From NCBI GenBank assembly GCA_002633005.1, contig NMRA01000160.1, positions 235,708 to 299,707 on the forward strand: 64,000 nt of DNA. The letters run 5' to 3'. This document shows, one piece after another, positions 23,886 through 35,941 of this stretch (positions are counted from its first letter, which is position 1; every line of letters starts with the position of its first letter). Source of the DNA: Phoronis australis. Its lineage: Eukaryota > Phoronida > Phoronidae. The notes beneath the pieces were generated by a model that had not been told where the DNA came from, made no database searches, and worked only from the letters and a program-made list of their open reading frames with translations. The translations under genes and the position numbers were made by a program.

Positions 23886-23990
23886 GTGGGGTGGGTGCTA
23901 AGCTAAGCATGGGAATTTAAAGGTGAACATTTGCAAATTTCAGGGGTGGGCATCAAGCCAAACATGGGAAATAACCCAGACAAGGCCAGT
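23886..23990 (+). repeat. Decayed CGGTTAAC-type minisatellite, cluster 3
   Basis: Two units of about 57 bp (GTGGGGTGGGTGCTAAGC...CATGGGAATTTAAAGG, then AGGGGTGGGCATCAAGCC...CATGGGAAAT) keep the spacing and framework of cluster 2 but have lost most CpG and GTTAAC positions, as expected of an old copy. Confidence 0.6.
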
Positions 23991-24704
23991 AATATTCCTC
24001 AATGATTCTGAACGTCTCGTCCTAACTGAAGATTCCCTGCTGCACATTCCTACTTTGTGAACAAGTCGTGAAACACCAAAAGTGTTGCTACCTAGTTACT
24101 GGTAAATATATGTGTAATTAATTGTCAAACAATGTCCTCCTCTGCATTGAGGTCATGACCCATGCCTGTGTAGTCATTAGTGAACTGATAACACAGTTTT
24201 CAGCAATAATATCTGAATAAGTGGCAATGATTTTACTTTGCGCCAGACTTTTTAGATCAGAATCTGGTCAACTGCACAGTCTTTGCTTCCTCCATTAAAT
24301 GCAGATAAAAACTCGTCGAAACTGTCAAGGGGAATTCTGGGTTATTTTCAGCATAACAATTACAACTGAAGGAACAAAACTCGTGTAGATAATGTAATGC
24401 AACTTATTAAGGAATTATAAATACTACTTACAAGACAAAGGGCAAAAACAGCCAACATACGGTAATGGTCATTAAAATTCATTACATTTACCTGGGTAGA
24501 CTGAGTTTGAAACGCATGTATCGTGCTGAATTGTAACAGCGATTCTTCCAATACTTCAAACTGAAGAGGGAACCGCGACACAGATGGTGATTTCAGGAGA
24601 CATTGCAGTAAAATTTCACTAATTTATCAATAAATCTTGTAACACCAGACTTCCTAAAACCAGTTTAAGGTGGTGACGCAGTAACATCATTTCTAAAATC
24701 TCTT

Positions 24705-24925
24705 GGGTCTATTTACACCAACTTCTAGCCTTTTGACATTGACACGTTTTGGTAGGCCATTTCTCCAGCCATCTTCAGGTGTCACAACGCTCTCAGAAGA
24801 ACGAGCAGGGTGTATGGTACACTCATGGTTGGCACTTAGAACATTCTTTTCCTGGGGCAGGGTGGGGTTTGAACCTGGGACCTTTCATTTGCCAGTCATA
24901 CACTCAATACCACTATGCCACCGAG
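24705..24925 (-). mobile_element. tRNA-derived SINE
   Basis: On the minus strand it starts GCTCGGTGGCATAGTGGTAT, with an A box TGGCATAGTGG, followed about 40 bp later by a B box GGTTCAAACCC (24,865-24,875): an internal Pol III promoter. A non-tRNA body follows (ACCTGAAGATGGCTGGAGAA and onward) to about 24,705. The plus-strand open frames here come from the SINE and are not host genes. Confidence 0.7.
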
Positions 24926-25065
24926 CATGAATCCAACGCTAGATATCACTTCAGTGTAAAAAATATCCATGCTGTTAATTTTTAACACCCGAACATGACC
25001 AAATAAATTTAGGAGATAGAATTTTACTTGTCTGCCCTATTGTATTCTAGATTGGTGACTTTTAT

Positions 25066-27792
25066 CCTAACTGACTTTCAGTCAATCTCAGAACCAAATG
25101 TAGTCTTGTGATTGATAGTCCGTTTATTTCACTTCATTATTTTAGTGTTTATTGCAAAGCTTGGAGCACCAGGAATACCTTAAAATGAACAGAAGACAGG
25201 ATGTGAAAGTCAAACAAAACAGAGACACTTATTATACAACCCCAAATCACTTTCAATTAAGGTCATGTAGAACACTGGAAAAATGTCCAATTTTGGCGAA
25301 CTTTGAAATGGTTGAAGCACTACATGTAGTGTTCTCCGAAACGCACCGAGCAGTTATACTTAAAAATGTATTTGCATGCTCCTAACTATATGCTAATGTA
25401 TAGCAGGAAATAAAAGACAATGTTATTTTAACATAATCTCCCCTAAACAAAGTTCAGTTGTATTCATTGACAACTTGTAAAAGTGAAAACAAAAAATTCT
25501 GCAAATAGGTGACCTTTGCACTAATGACGTACCTCGCGGGCTCACATAACCCACATCATGGGGTGTTATTCCCAAAAAACGGGTCAGGTACTTAGTGGAT
25601 ACGGTTGAGTGATTTACGCCGGCAGATCATTTTTGACACAAAACTTGTTCTTAAAAACATTTGGCAATTTTTAACCTACTTCATATTCACATCATCGCTA
25701 TATGTTGTTTCTAACTAATTTTACCAAACAATCACAGAGATGAGGAATTAGCGTGCAAGTTCACCTTTAAAGTGTTCCACTTTCGAGAAGAGGACTTAAA
25801 AAGTTGCGTAAAATGAAAACGAAACAATATTTTGAAAACTAAACCAGTATTTTTGAGACTTCACATTGAAATTGTTATCATTAAACAATCAAAATTCATG
25901 TTTTTGAGGACGTCAGTGTTACCAATGCACCTCAACTACTTTTTTCAAGATTTTACTATAACGACACAGTCACATGACCCAGTGGCAAATTGGTAAAAAG
26001 TCAAAACTAAAGAGATACAGACTTTCTAATTTCAGAAAATATAAACCTTTTCAGAGTTAAACTCTATAGTTTCTGTAGATATTTGGCTAAAACACATACT
26101 TGACCATAGGTCATTTCATAACCTCAAACTACAATTACATTTCATACCCGCGCGCATAACTTAGTTTCAATATGTGGTCGACATAATGGACAAGTTACTT
26201 TCAAGGGTTATTAGGAAATACCAGTTGCTATACAAATGTATATTTCTTGCCTAATTACCAGTCAGCAAAGACTACTGTTATTGGAAAATTGCGTCACCTC
26301 AGTTGGACAATGATAAAAAATTGAACAGAGTATGTCATAAACAAACGAAGAGCACACTTGTTACAAAGATGACGCGTTTCCTTGCTACAAACAAAACTGC
26401 AAAAGGAAGTCGTGTTCCTTCTATCGCTGTAAACAATTAAAAGTGTGAAACATTCAGAGAATATTTGTGAACTGCTTTTTTTCTGCTTCTCTAGGAGTAA
26501 TACTGCGACAAATAAAGATAATGCTACATGATGACAACACAAACCTTGCCAATTGAAGACTTTCTTAACAAATATAGCATGAAGCTACAAAAATTTATTT
26601 TCTTTGGTTATTTCAAATAATAGTAATTTCCTAAACTGCCATTTTATTTTTCTATCTTTCATTCAAAGGTCACCAAAACTCATCAAAATTTATCATATGT
26701 GACAGAACATGTACAAACCAAGTTGGTATAAAAGCTTGTTTTCAAAGTTCTTTCAAAGAGAAATTTCACAAAACAGAGAGAGAGAGGGGGGGGGAGGGAG
26801 GGAGGGAGGGAGAGAGTGGAAGGGATAGAAAGAGGAAGGCAGAGAGGGCGAGGGAGAGATGTATTTGAAAGTTTGGCTCGGAAATGGATCGTGTACAGTT
26901 CAAAGCTATCAATAATCCCTGAAATGCTTACCTCCAAAACACGCCTAAGTCGTTTTTGCTATACTAACTTTTCAGAACTATGCCTAACTTTTCAGAACTT
27001 TCAATGAATCACTGCGCAACAAACTGAGCAAAAAAAAATTCTGATACAACCCAACTTTGAACACTTAAAATTCAATTCTAACAATTCCCAAAGCTAACCG
27101 ATTTAAGGACATTTTAAGCAAACTGGCCAACGAATGTGGTTCAAACCAGAGTTCCTTCAGTGCTTCAGTCTACTTTAGTGCAAGTTTATTGAGATCATCA
27201 CCACCAAATCTTCACAAGACATCGCTATGTAGTGCAAGTGGACCATACCGTCACACAAGCTTGCATTACCAAAGTGCTTAGTGCGACTCTGTGCACTTCT
27301 GATCCGTGTTTTTACAAAGATGAAACGTTTTCATTAAAACACTGATTGGCATATAATTTTGCTCATCTATCAGACTCCTCGTGGTAAAAATGTCACTGAA
27401 TTTCAAATGGCTGAACATCTCATGCTAAGTTTGTGACTCGATAAAATTATTTTATTTATCGTGAGGGATGTAAACTGGTGCGAATTATGCCACTACACAG
27501 GACTGCTGTGTTTTAGTCCGTCCCTTTGGAGCCCTTACTAAAAAGGGCAATCATCATCTTCAGGGATAACAAGCTGGCAGTTCTTTGCAGATACAGAAAT
27601 CACTTCTCATTTGAGAAAGGTACAAGTTTTTTGACCAATTTTATGGAGACTAAAAAATCAAAAGTTCACTTTTTTGCAGGTTTACAGCCGCTAACTGGTT
27701 TTAAACTTAGCTCGCTAAACTACAATAAAACTATGCATTGAAAAGTGATCAAATCTAACTCAGACATGAAATTTGTTAGAACTTGTACTTAC
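25066..27792. other. AT-rich stretch, no confident gene
   Basis: It has a GA/GGGA low-complexity tract at 26,774-26,818. On the minus strand near 26,430 a pyrimidine-rich TTTTAATTGTTTACAG acceptor is followed by a short open frame (IEGTRLPFAVLF), which might be an exon of the gene starting at 27.9 kb. The evidence is too thin to call. Confidence 0.45.
26774..26818. repeat. (GA)n / (GGGA)n low-complexity tract
   Basis: A run of GAGAGA grading into G-rich GGGA tetramers, purine-only on the plus strand. Confidence 0.95.
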
Positions 27793-28000
27793 CAGTTTCC
27801 TGGTTCACTTCAGTCACTAATTCCGTTGACTGCCAACTCAAATCACTTAATCCAATGACAAAAAGGCCAACACAGACAAAATATCCCACTCCAAATACTC
27901 CCATGTCTGTTAACAGTCAGTCAGTGAAATTTTGGAGGGTTCACTGGATTTGAAGTCCTCCTTAGAATATTTACGCACATGCTGTGTGTGGCGGACATCC
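27793..28000 (-). CDS. First coding exon, secreted or membrane protein (unidentified)
   Basis: On the minus strand the exon starts after a textbook acceptor, TTTTTTCAG (exon base 28,000). It carries about 95 nt of 5' leader, has an ATG at 27,904, and ends at donor G|GTAAGT after 27,793. An in-frame TGA lies just upstream of the ATG, so this is the first in-frame start. The 37 complete codons begin MGVFGVGYFVCVGLFVIGL, a hydrophobic core typical of a signal peptide or signal anchor, followed by a polar, acidic stretch (SDLSWQSTELVTEVNQET). The leader also holds an upstream ATG reading frame that ends before the main start. Intron phase is 1. The next exon should lie to the left but was not found. 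The product family is unknown. Confidence 0.55.
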
Positions 28001-30802
28001 CTGAAAAAATGAAATGCTCAACAATAAAAAAATTAATGAACAGAAAGCTCCCAGTTATATACGATGACGACTCACGTGTATAATCATGACAAACAAACTC
28101 TCTACAGTTCTCCCTGTGTACATCTTGTGTACAGAAATATTGCCTTTGTATTCACCTCACATGAGGATTTGTCATTCACGCTTGAAATAGTGCCGAGGTG
28201 TGAGCAACATGTCCCGTCTTAGATTTGTTGTTTTCATTCAAATACAATTGTCATTGACTTTTGACCAAGAAATGGCACCAGATGTAAGCTGACCTTCATG
28301 GCTATGTCTCAATGTCTGTAAAATGTTTCCCCCGAACAATATCAGTGTCTGTCAGTATATTCCCTTTTGGCGATTCCTGATTTTGAGAACCAGTAACACT
28401 ATTCAGCACTTGGATAAAACTGATTTCCAAAATCATAGAATACCAAAAGGCCTTAAATGTTCAATGTTCTGTTAAGACAATGAAACTTTCTTGATGAATA
28501 TTGTGAGTTTACAATAGTTCACAACAACTGTAGGCCTATGTAAAATTGACTGTTCAAGTGTTTGATTCACGTGACATTCAGTACGCGTAATAGCTTAGGA
28601 AGGTCAAAAACACTCAGGATTGTGCCCTCTGTCCTGAAAAACCAAGGACAAGGGCAAAGAGTAAAAATATGGAATTTGCTCTTAGTACCCAATTCAGAAT
28701 GTACACCAACAAGCCAACAATTGTCTATGAATTATCAGGAAACAGTGTGAAAAAGTCCTTGAGAACTGCAATTACCATTTTACCACCGCTTAATATTCAC
28801 GGAAGATGTTTTTTTCTTCTGTTCTAACAAGTCTTTTCCTGTTGTGTGATACATGTTTGTCATTTTGACAACAACTAGCGATCAAGTACTAGACCTACCA
28901 CAAAAAAGAACCGTTAGAAACTTACGTCCATGACTCAAAACACAAAGTTACTTTGCTGAGATCGACAACGTTAGATCAAGTCCTATCCAATCTGCTATCT
29001 TGTTCTTGGTCCCATGTACAATCATACAACGCAATAATTTAATTCTGAAAACGCTAACATGTCACTCATAGAAATTCCACGCAGGTCTAATAGCGACCTT
29101 TCTCAAATCTTTGGAGTTTCCTCGATCTGGCCTTTTTTCCACCGTTTCGCTCACCACTGGCCAAGAAATCTACGATTATCGTGACCTGAGTAAGGGCACT
29201 ATCTCCTTGATATTAAATCGTAGCCCGATCTTCTGAAAATCACGTTGTATCATGGAACGTCGTCCACCATCTTGATACCATTTTCAAACACAAAATATTT
29301 CAGCTTTCAATTATTTCCCTTTGCCAAACAGTAGGGTACCCAGCAAAATTCAATGAGTGGAATACTCACTAGATGTAAACAACCTAAGACCCTGATTGGT
29401 CCACTCAATGAACGAAGTTAGCAAGAAATGACAGCCGCACGTTTCGAACGTCCAAGTCATTTACACCGTGCCGGTCTCGGGCGTTATGGTATACAAATAT
29501 TTGTTCGCAGTTTCTCTCTAGGTCAAGATTACTTCGTCGTGGTCAAACCTTTTTCCTGAGAAAGTTCCCAGTGAGGTTTAAAAGGCGAGAACGAAATCTC
29601 TGGAAAAGATTTCCATTCCATGCTCTAAACTATACCGGTACTCAAGCAACCACAAAATGGGGTCACTTGGTTCGTGCGTGATTATTTAGTTTCCTCCCCA
29701 ACCACCATGTCCTCAACAAGCAAGAAAAACACCAGATATTTTATTAGTAGGCCTACTGCAGAATCGGCTCCGGTGTGAATAAGGAGTGACGTGAGGGCAT
29801 TTGCAATGGTGAGCCAAGCTGATCCCGGCCATCGGTCGTCCGCCGACTCACTGAAATTTAGAAAAAAATGATGCAAAGTTTTCTTTTCGCCCCTTTGAAG
29901 GATGCGAAATGTGTTTGGATGTTTATACAATTAGTATTTTGTTGAAGACATTTCGACGAAAGCAGCTGCCCAGCGTTTAATTACCACATACATGTAAAAT
30001 GCAACGTCATTACCGTGGGTCTTTGAACTTTCGCCAGGCAGGAACGGACAGGTAAAAATGTAGGTATCGACTTTTTTATGTTATCATGGTCACCAGCAAG
30101 GTGTGCGAAACAAAATGGCGATAAGACGAAAATCGGTGAATATTGGACTCGAGCGCATATTGCTGCAACACAAAAACGTCGAACACGGCGAACCCTAAAA
30201 TTCATCGTCTCACATGTCGGATACTGTCATGACCCCTATTGAGGAAATGTACAGCAGCTATCGGTCACTTTTCATCCTGGACTTCGGCTATTGTTTTCAT
30301 CTTGAAATGAAATGAAGTCGAATTATCACTCTGCGATGAGATTCCAACTACTACTACTTGCCTTACTTGTTATTACAAACGTTAAAATTTCCTCTTGAGT
30401 GTCATTTGTTGGAATGTTGTAAAGCTACTCAACTCAAAACCTCTGTGGTGGGTTACTTTCCGTAGGCTAGGCCACTAAGTCGGCGTCCGGAGGAAAACGA
30501 CGCCGAGAGGATCAAGTTGCGTCCATTTACATGTGAATGAAACAATCCATAGCCATTTTACAAATTGCAGCTGCGATCCTGCATCACCCAGTCTCGGACC
30601 AGTAGACACAAAACCCGCGTTACAAGCCCGGGGTACAAATCTAATGCAAAGCCCCGTTTCAACACCCGAGCACAGAACTCTAACCCTGGAATGCCAAATC
30701 CCGCGTGTGACCAATGTATTCAATTATTAGAGCTTGTGACCCCGAGACTAGCCGCGAGAGGTTGCACTGTGAATTTATCCGACTTAGCTACGCAAACACC
30801 TT
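28001..30802. other. Upstream region of the minus-strand leader exon
   Basis: No coding exon is recognised. A strong minus-strand donor (GTAAGT) lies at 28,920-28,925 and could end a non-coding first exon. An AAAATGGCG motif, often found near animal promoters, lies near 30,114. From 30,480 to 30,800 the sequence is more CpG-rich than its surroundings. Any promoter placement is inference. Confidence 0.35.
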
Positions 30803-31632
30803 TCCTCGCGGATGAACGAGGCCCCTGAAGAAACATGAAAAATTCTTGCTGTGTGCAGTTAACTGTTGAGCTCAAAAACAAGGTTATGCTTTGGACGAAC
30901 GAGTAAGGTGTTTTAATTTTAAAATTCAACTTGGTCCAGATTGATATTTGAAACCTAACACATGAAATAGACGTATATAAGAATTATTAAAACCAAAAAA
31001 TCAGAATTGATGGTCACATAATTACTTGTGAATGTGTGCAAGGGAGTGAATGAGAACCTGGATATAATGTAAAAGCGATTTCTGAGGCTGTACTCGTTTT
31101 TTATTTTTTATTTTCAAAGTTTAAAAAATGGCCAAAAAATTTTCTTTTCAATTACGAGCCTGTTTTTTATTTTAATAAAAAATATATTTAATAACACCAG
31201 TTATTCTTTCAGATCAATGACAAATCACTTGTTAGTCCCAGTAGTCCCTACCTCACCAGGACATAGGCTATATGCTTAATGTTAATACTTTTGATCAACA
31301 AATTAAACCAGATGTGACTAATTGCACATGACAGCAAAATGCGATGAGAGACTGTCGAATATATCTCCAACTCGTCAAAAATACAAGCAGATGATCTGGT
31401 TTGTGTAGAAAGCATTTTTATCAACAATTTACAAGAAGAAACGTAACCCTGCATTCAGCATAATACCTAATCCGTAGCACTACCGTGACGATCGCCGCAG
31501 TTTGGTCATATTTACTTTTCATGTTTCGAACATAGTTTTCCGAAAAAAATTATACCTTCTCGTCAGACAACTCTTTAGTACATTGACTTGTTCTCTAGTG
31601 TATTTTTCTACGTCTCTGTGGTTAATTATCGA
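30803..31632 (-). repeat. Dispersed repeat, copy 1 (mobile-element derived)
   Basis: It is similar over its length to 61,662-62,358, starting from GGATGAACGAGGCCCCTGAA. The right-hand 110 bp, read on the minus strand, keep an open frame shared with copy 2 (RDVEKYTREQVN here, RDVEKYIREQVN there). This suggests derivation from a coding element. Homology stops at TTAATTAT, the same point where the gag fragment begins in copy 2. Confidence 0.75.
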
Positions 31633-32028
31633 CACATTTTTAAGATTTATTATCCAGCTTGGACTCGAAAGACCGGCCATTTAGTATGCAAATTTCCGCT
31701 TTGTTTATCGCAGTGAGCCTCGCTTTGGATTTTAATGTCCGCCGCGTGAGTTAGGAGGCACAGAACAGTTCTCAAAACCCACATCACTTGATTTGTCACC
31801 TTTTCTTCACTCTGTCAAAAACAGGATGCAAAGAATGACGTGTTTTCAGTTATTTCACATAAAAAGCCCTGCAGATGAGCGCAGAAACTACTCTCTCTTG
31901 TATTTTTGACCCTTTCAATCCCACTGAAAACCAAGCTAGTCTAAGAAAAATAGGGGCAAAAAAGTGCAAAATCGGCACTTTTCACCCCCAAAACAGCACT
32001 TCCCTGCCGATGCACAACTAAAACCAAC

Positions 32029-32217
32029 ATATCGGTGAAACATTAAGACCACTGGAGACAAGAATTGCTGAGCATAAGAGGTGTTGTAGAGAAGGTAGTA
32101 CCTCATCAGGAGTAGCAGAACACGTGGTCGAAACAACACAACATCAAGTGGAATAACATCCGAATACTTGACAGTGAAACAGGTTGGATCAAGAAAAAGA
32201 TCAAGGAAGCCATGTAA
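32029..32217 (+). pseudogene. Remnant GIY-YIG endonuclease (Penelope-like element)
   Basis: The plus strand reads HIGETLRPLETRIAEHKRC, then SGVAEHVVETTQH. After one shift of frame it reads WNNIRILDSETGWIKKKIKE followed by AM and a stop. The order YIGET-R-(x)-R-x-x-EH, xAxxH and W-x-x-I-x-I-L-D, ending in a K/R-K-x-K-E-A helix, is the pattern of the C-terminal GIY-YIG nuclease of Penelope-like retroelements. Tyr of YIG is replaced by His, an internal frame break is present and the reverse transcriptase is absent, so this is a dead fragment. The minus-strand open frame over the same bases is a shadow. Confidence 0.6.
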
Positions 32218-32659
32218 ATGAAAGTACAAGGCAATGTCTTCTGTCAGCCAAGCAAACAACCAAGTGACACCTGGCTTAGTCTACTTAGGAAGGTTCAAGT
32301 ATAATAAAATTCCCCCTAAGTAATTGGATGACTCCAATAGTTGTAATACACCACCACCTCAGAGCGGTTTTAGGAAGTCACAGCACAGATCGTCTAAACG
32401 CACTTGGAAACGTACACACATTTCGAAAAATCGAGAAAATTTGTAAAGCGAAGCTTTTGCGGAGCGTATTAATTTACTGGATTTTTAAATTCAGTAAGTC
32501 AATTTTGCGACTGCAAAACCATATTTTTTCCAGAGGCCCCTCTCAGGCAAAGGATAACGGAGACGACTGTCGCCTTTTTTCTCGAATTGTACATCACTTC
32601 AGAAAAATTCATGACCTGACAGATATCATCAATTGCTGCACATTTCTTGATTTTTGAAA

Positions 32660-33610
32660 AGATAGACATTTTCACATAGAGAGGCCATTGATGACATTCA
32701 AGTGACCACAGGTTTTATATTTCTATTGGCAAATTCTTAAGGGTAAGCTCACGGAGAGAGGACCCAATGTTGGATTCGGCTACGTCTATTTTCCTGTTTT
32801 TGTGAAATCGTGCAACCAACTTTCATGTTGAAGAAGGTCACTTCCTGCACCGTCCACGGTCTGACCACACGACGGTGGAATGAACTGTCACTCTTTCCAA
32901 GCTTAATGATGTTTAGCTTTTCATTATTAAGGTGTGCCATTTCAGACGAGACCCTCTCTCGGTGGAGCAGTTCGGAGAAATGTCCTTTTGTCCTCTTCAC
33001 ATGTAAATCCGACACTGCCAAGTATTCACGAGGGAAGTTGTGATACGAAATTCATCAAAAAAAAACAAAAACAAAAACGCAAAACATTCATGCACAGCAC
33101 TGCAGTATCAAGACATTCGACCCAAACAACCAAAAAATTTTGAAAAAATACAATAGGATTGACCGCCATCGTAAGGGAGTCAGGAATTTTAAAGAACGTG
33201 AAGACCGTTGTTTGTTAATTACACAAAAGGACTATTTCCGATGGTTAGAATGTTACTGTTTCCCATATTATCTCAAGAACAGTATCTCTTTTGAAGATGG
33301 TTACTATGAGTTGTTTGTAAGAAATTCCAACATGTGGAAAACACTGCTGTCGAGGCTACCATTGGGGTGACCGTGTACATGTCGAACGAGTGTACCCAAA
33401 TATTCGCAATAATAAACAAATTAAACAAATATTTCAGCGTTTTTTTTTGAGGTCAAGTTAAATTCGTGAATCGTTATAGATACCTCGGAAAGACCAAAAG
33501 TACACCTCACTATGAATGCCCAATCCCCATATTTCCCCGGTTACCCGTCAAAAGTCTGCGAGCATGCATGCGGAAATTGCTTATAACATTCCGTTGTGAC
33601 TAACAAATTC
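32660..33610. other. Unassigned stretch with open frames
   Basis: A minus-strand frame at 32,749-33,021 (containing FSELLHRERVSSEMAHLNNE) and a plus-strand frame at 33,140-33,370 ending upstream of an AATAAA at about 33,410 are open, but neither shows a family motif or splice context. An A-rich tract with CAAAAA units lies at 33,056-33,080. No function can be given. Confidence 0.35.
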
Positions 33611-34330
33611 GTTGGTTTCTGATATACATGTTTATGTATCTACGAAAACCGACAGGTTAACAAGTGATTTTTGGCAATTAGAAGCTAATCTTTTAAGAAA
33701 TGATGACGATTCAGGGAATTAAGTTGAAGCCTGAATATGGAAAAAACTATAATCCTATCCCCAAATAGTAAAGTGCACTTGGACGCGTTTTGCCTAGTAT
33801 CTAAAATAACTCTCAAACACATTGATGAAATTTGGACACTTTCCAAAAAAATTACTCAAAATTCAAATGACAATAAATGCATTGCTTTTTGACTTCGGTA
33901 CAAGATTTGCTGTTTAAAGTCACTAACAGGATATTAAATCAAGGTAAACGCATTGCTCATGGATTTGATTGTTGATTTCTGATTTACATGTTTATGTATC
34001 TACGAAAAGTGGACTGATTGAGAGATGATTTTTTGACAATTAGAAGCTAATTTTGTAAGAAATGACAATACTTCAATGCATTTAATTGCAAACCGACATT
34101 GAGAAAATTCGACATATCATCAGATCCCCAAATATAAAAGTACACTAAACGATTTTTGTCTATGTGAAATAAGTCTTAAGGAAATTGATGAATTTCAGAC
34201 AACTCAAACTCAAACTCAACAATGTGTCCTAAAATGTTCTCACAATGCAAATGACAATAAATTGTTTATTGGCTTAGGAACTAGATTACTGGTTTTAAGT
34301 TTACAAACCGTAGATGAAAAACGAAGTTTA
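33611..34330. repeat. 360-bp diverged tandem duplication
   Basis: Two consecutive units align throughout: TACATGTTTATGTATCTACG occurs at about 33,625 and 33,985, and the paired blocks CAATTAGAAGCTAAT and CAAATGACAATAAAT also recur. They differ substantially, so the duplication is old. A third, partial copy of the unit's end lies near 48,060-48,130 (TTTATTGACTTAGGACTAGA). Confidence 0.8.
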
Positions 34331-34517
34331 GGTACTTAAATAAATAAAGTCAAACTTATTGGTCATCACCTTGGAAAGGTTGTCTTTGAACTTCCTCAAT
34401 GTTTTTGGATTCCAGTAGTATTGCGCAATGAATTTTTGTTCTTCAAAACTGAATCGTTTGATTGCATTTCCCGTGCATACTACACACAGAGCATTCGCGC
34501 ATTCAGCCTGAAATTAA

Positions 34518-34707
34518 GGGGGGCTCGAATTTTTGAGGATGTGGACCTTTTTTACTAAAGAAAAAAAAACGAATACAGGGTTCGTTCAGGGCTATGAATT
34601 GTGCATACGCCGTAACCTGCCTTTTTAGTGGACTTTTGTCTCGTTTTTCTCGGATATTTTGTTTCTCTTAAGCGGACCTTTTTGCCCACATTTCCATCGA
34701 GCCCCCC
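34518..34707. mobile_element. Candidate small TIR element (190 bp)
   Basis: It is bounded by GGGGGGCTCGA and TCGAGCCCCCC, exact inverses, with a second inner pairing being only approximate. No second copy is seen in the window. Confidence 0.4.
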
Positions 34708-35349
34708 GAGCTCCGAGCAGCCCCCCCCCAGGTGCGCGCATGCACGGAGGACGTCATGACAGGCACACCCATGTTAAAAATAAGGTGTAACCATGCAATA
34801 GGCCTGCTTAGAATCTCAGTTACCCACGGGAACTAAATTTGAACCCCAAACGTTGAAGTGTGTACATTTTTGGGACACTCTCTGTATCATTTCTTCAGCA
34901 ACCAGAAACTGGACTACAGCCTGTGTTTCATCAAGGGATTCTGAAACGGCCACAAAGGCCCTCATATCAGGCTCCTTGGGACCAGATTTTTCCAAAGAAC
35001 CCCCATAATAAAATGAAGTTTTCCCGAAAATGGATCGTAATAAATGGAACCTTGACCTCCGACCCAGCTATAGTTACTTCAGGCAGCTCCCAGCTACCCG
35101 TCAGTGCGCTCGGGGCCTAGACGCATTATTACTCTCCGTGAATTTTTGTTGGTTTGTTGGTTCACGGTTACTCAAATCCTGATTGCTTTATCCCTGGTAT
35201 TACCCCCACCTATGGCGGACGTGGGGGTGGGGTTCGGTACAAATATGGTGACATCCAGAGAACGGGGTTGGGGGCGTGACGATAGCAAGGGGGTAGGTTG
35301 GCGAAGTCAAATTAGTTTGTGCCCCCCAATAGTTTTTTCCTTCCTACAG

Positions 35350-35869
35350 GCCTGCGTCTGAGGAAAGTGCTGCGTCAAATAACTGCAAAGAGTTACAAGA
35401 CGAGACACGATGGCAAAGCCTTCAGAAATGCGACGGAAATGCACTGCAAAGGGGAAAACTATGAGAATAATCAAGTCCGGCTTCCCACACTTGGTTGGTG
35501 ACACGATTTTGGAAAAACGCGAGCATGCTAAAAAGCATGCGCAACACTTCCGTCGATTCATTACTTGTGAGCCTCGTGGGAGTAAAGAAATGATTGGCTG
35601 TTTGCTCACTCAACCCGATATCGATTCCGGGGCGGACGTCGGAGTGATTTTCATGGATGCTTCTATGTTCCAGGACATGTGTGGGTCAGGAACCCTGACG
35701 GTGGCCGGGTACGCAGTCGACAAGCACCTGGTCAAGCCTTCCCCTCCTCTCACCACCTTCACAATTCAGGCAACCTTTGGACCGATGATCGCGACGGTCC
35801 ACGTGGATTCCAGCGGGAAAACGGGTGCATCAAGTTTTACAAGTGTTCCGTCGTTTGTTTACAAGACAG
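35350..35869 (+). CDS. Proline racemase / hydroxyproline epimerase family, exon A
   Basis: It encodes the N-terminal half of a cofactor-independent proline racemase-fold enzyme. From ATG 35,410 the frame runs 153 codons to donor G|GTACAG, phase 1. Family landmarks are RIIKSGFPHL, the EKR and CEPRG motifs, DVGVIFM and the first catalytic cysteine in DMCGSGTLTV (Cys91 counted from this ATG). Most members have MCGH, but here the residue after MCG is Ser. The hallmark MHxxGE lies in the frame one base off (EMHCKGE at 35,436-35,456), joined to MRII only if one base between 35,451 and 35,460 is skipped. An acceptor TTCCTACAG at 35,349 could start this exon, with the true N-terminus in the other frame. 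The start is therefore uncertain. Confidence 0.88.
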
Positions 35870-35941
35870 GTACAGACTTTGATTCGGCATCAGTGCCTAT
35901 ATATTCACGTAAACTACAGTATTACTTTGTAAGTGGATTGT

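Noticed and set aside
24703-24985. Two plus-strand frames of 75-78 codons
   Set aside because: Antisense of a tRNA-derived SINE.
30475-30828. Overlapping open frames in a CpG-richer segment
   Set aside because: Three frames on two strands are open together, which points to base composition rather than coding; no motif was found.
32749-33021. Minus-strand 90-codon frame with a natural-looking composition
   Set aside because: It begins at a non-ATG codon, shows no motif and has no supported splice sites; noted only as part of an unassigned stretch.
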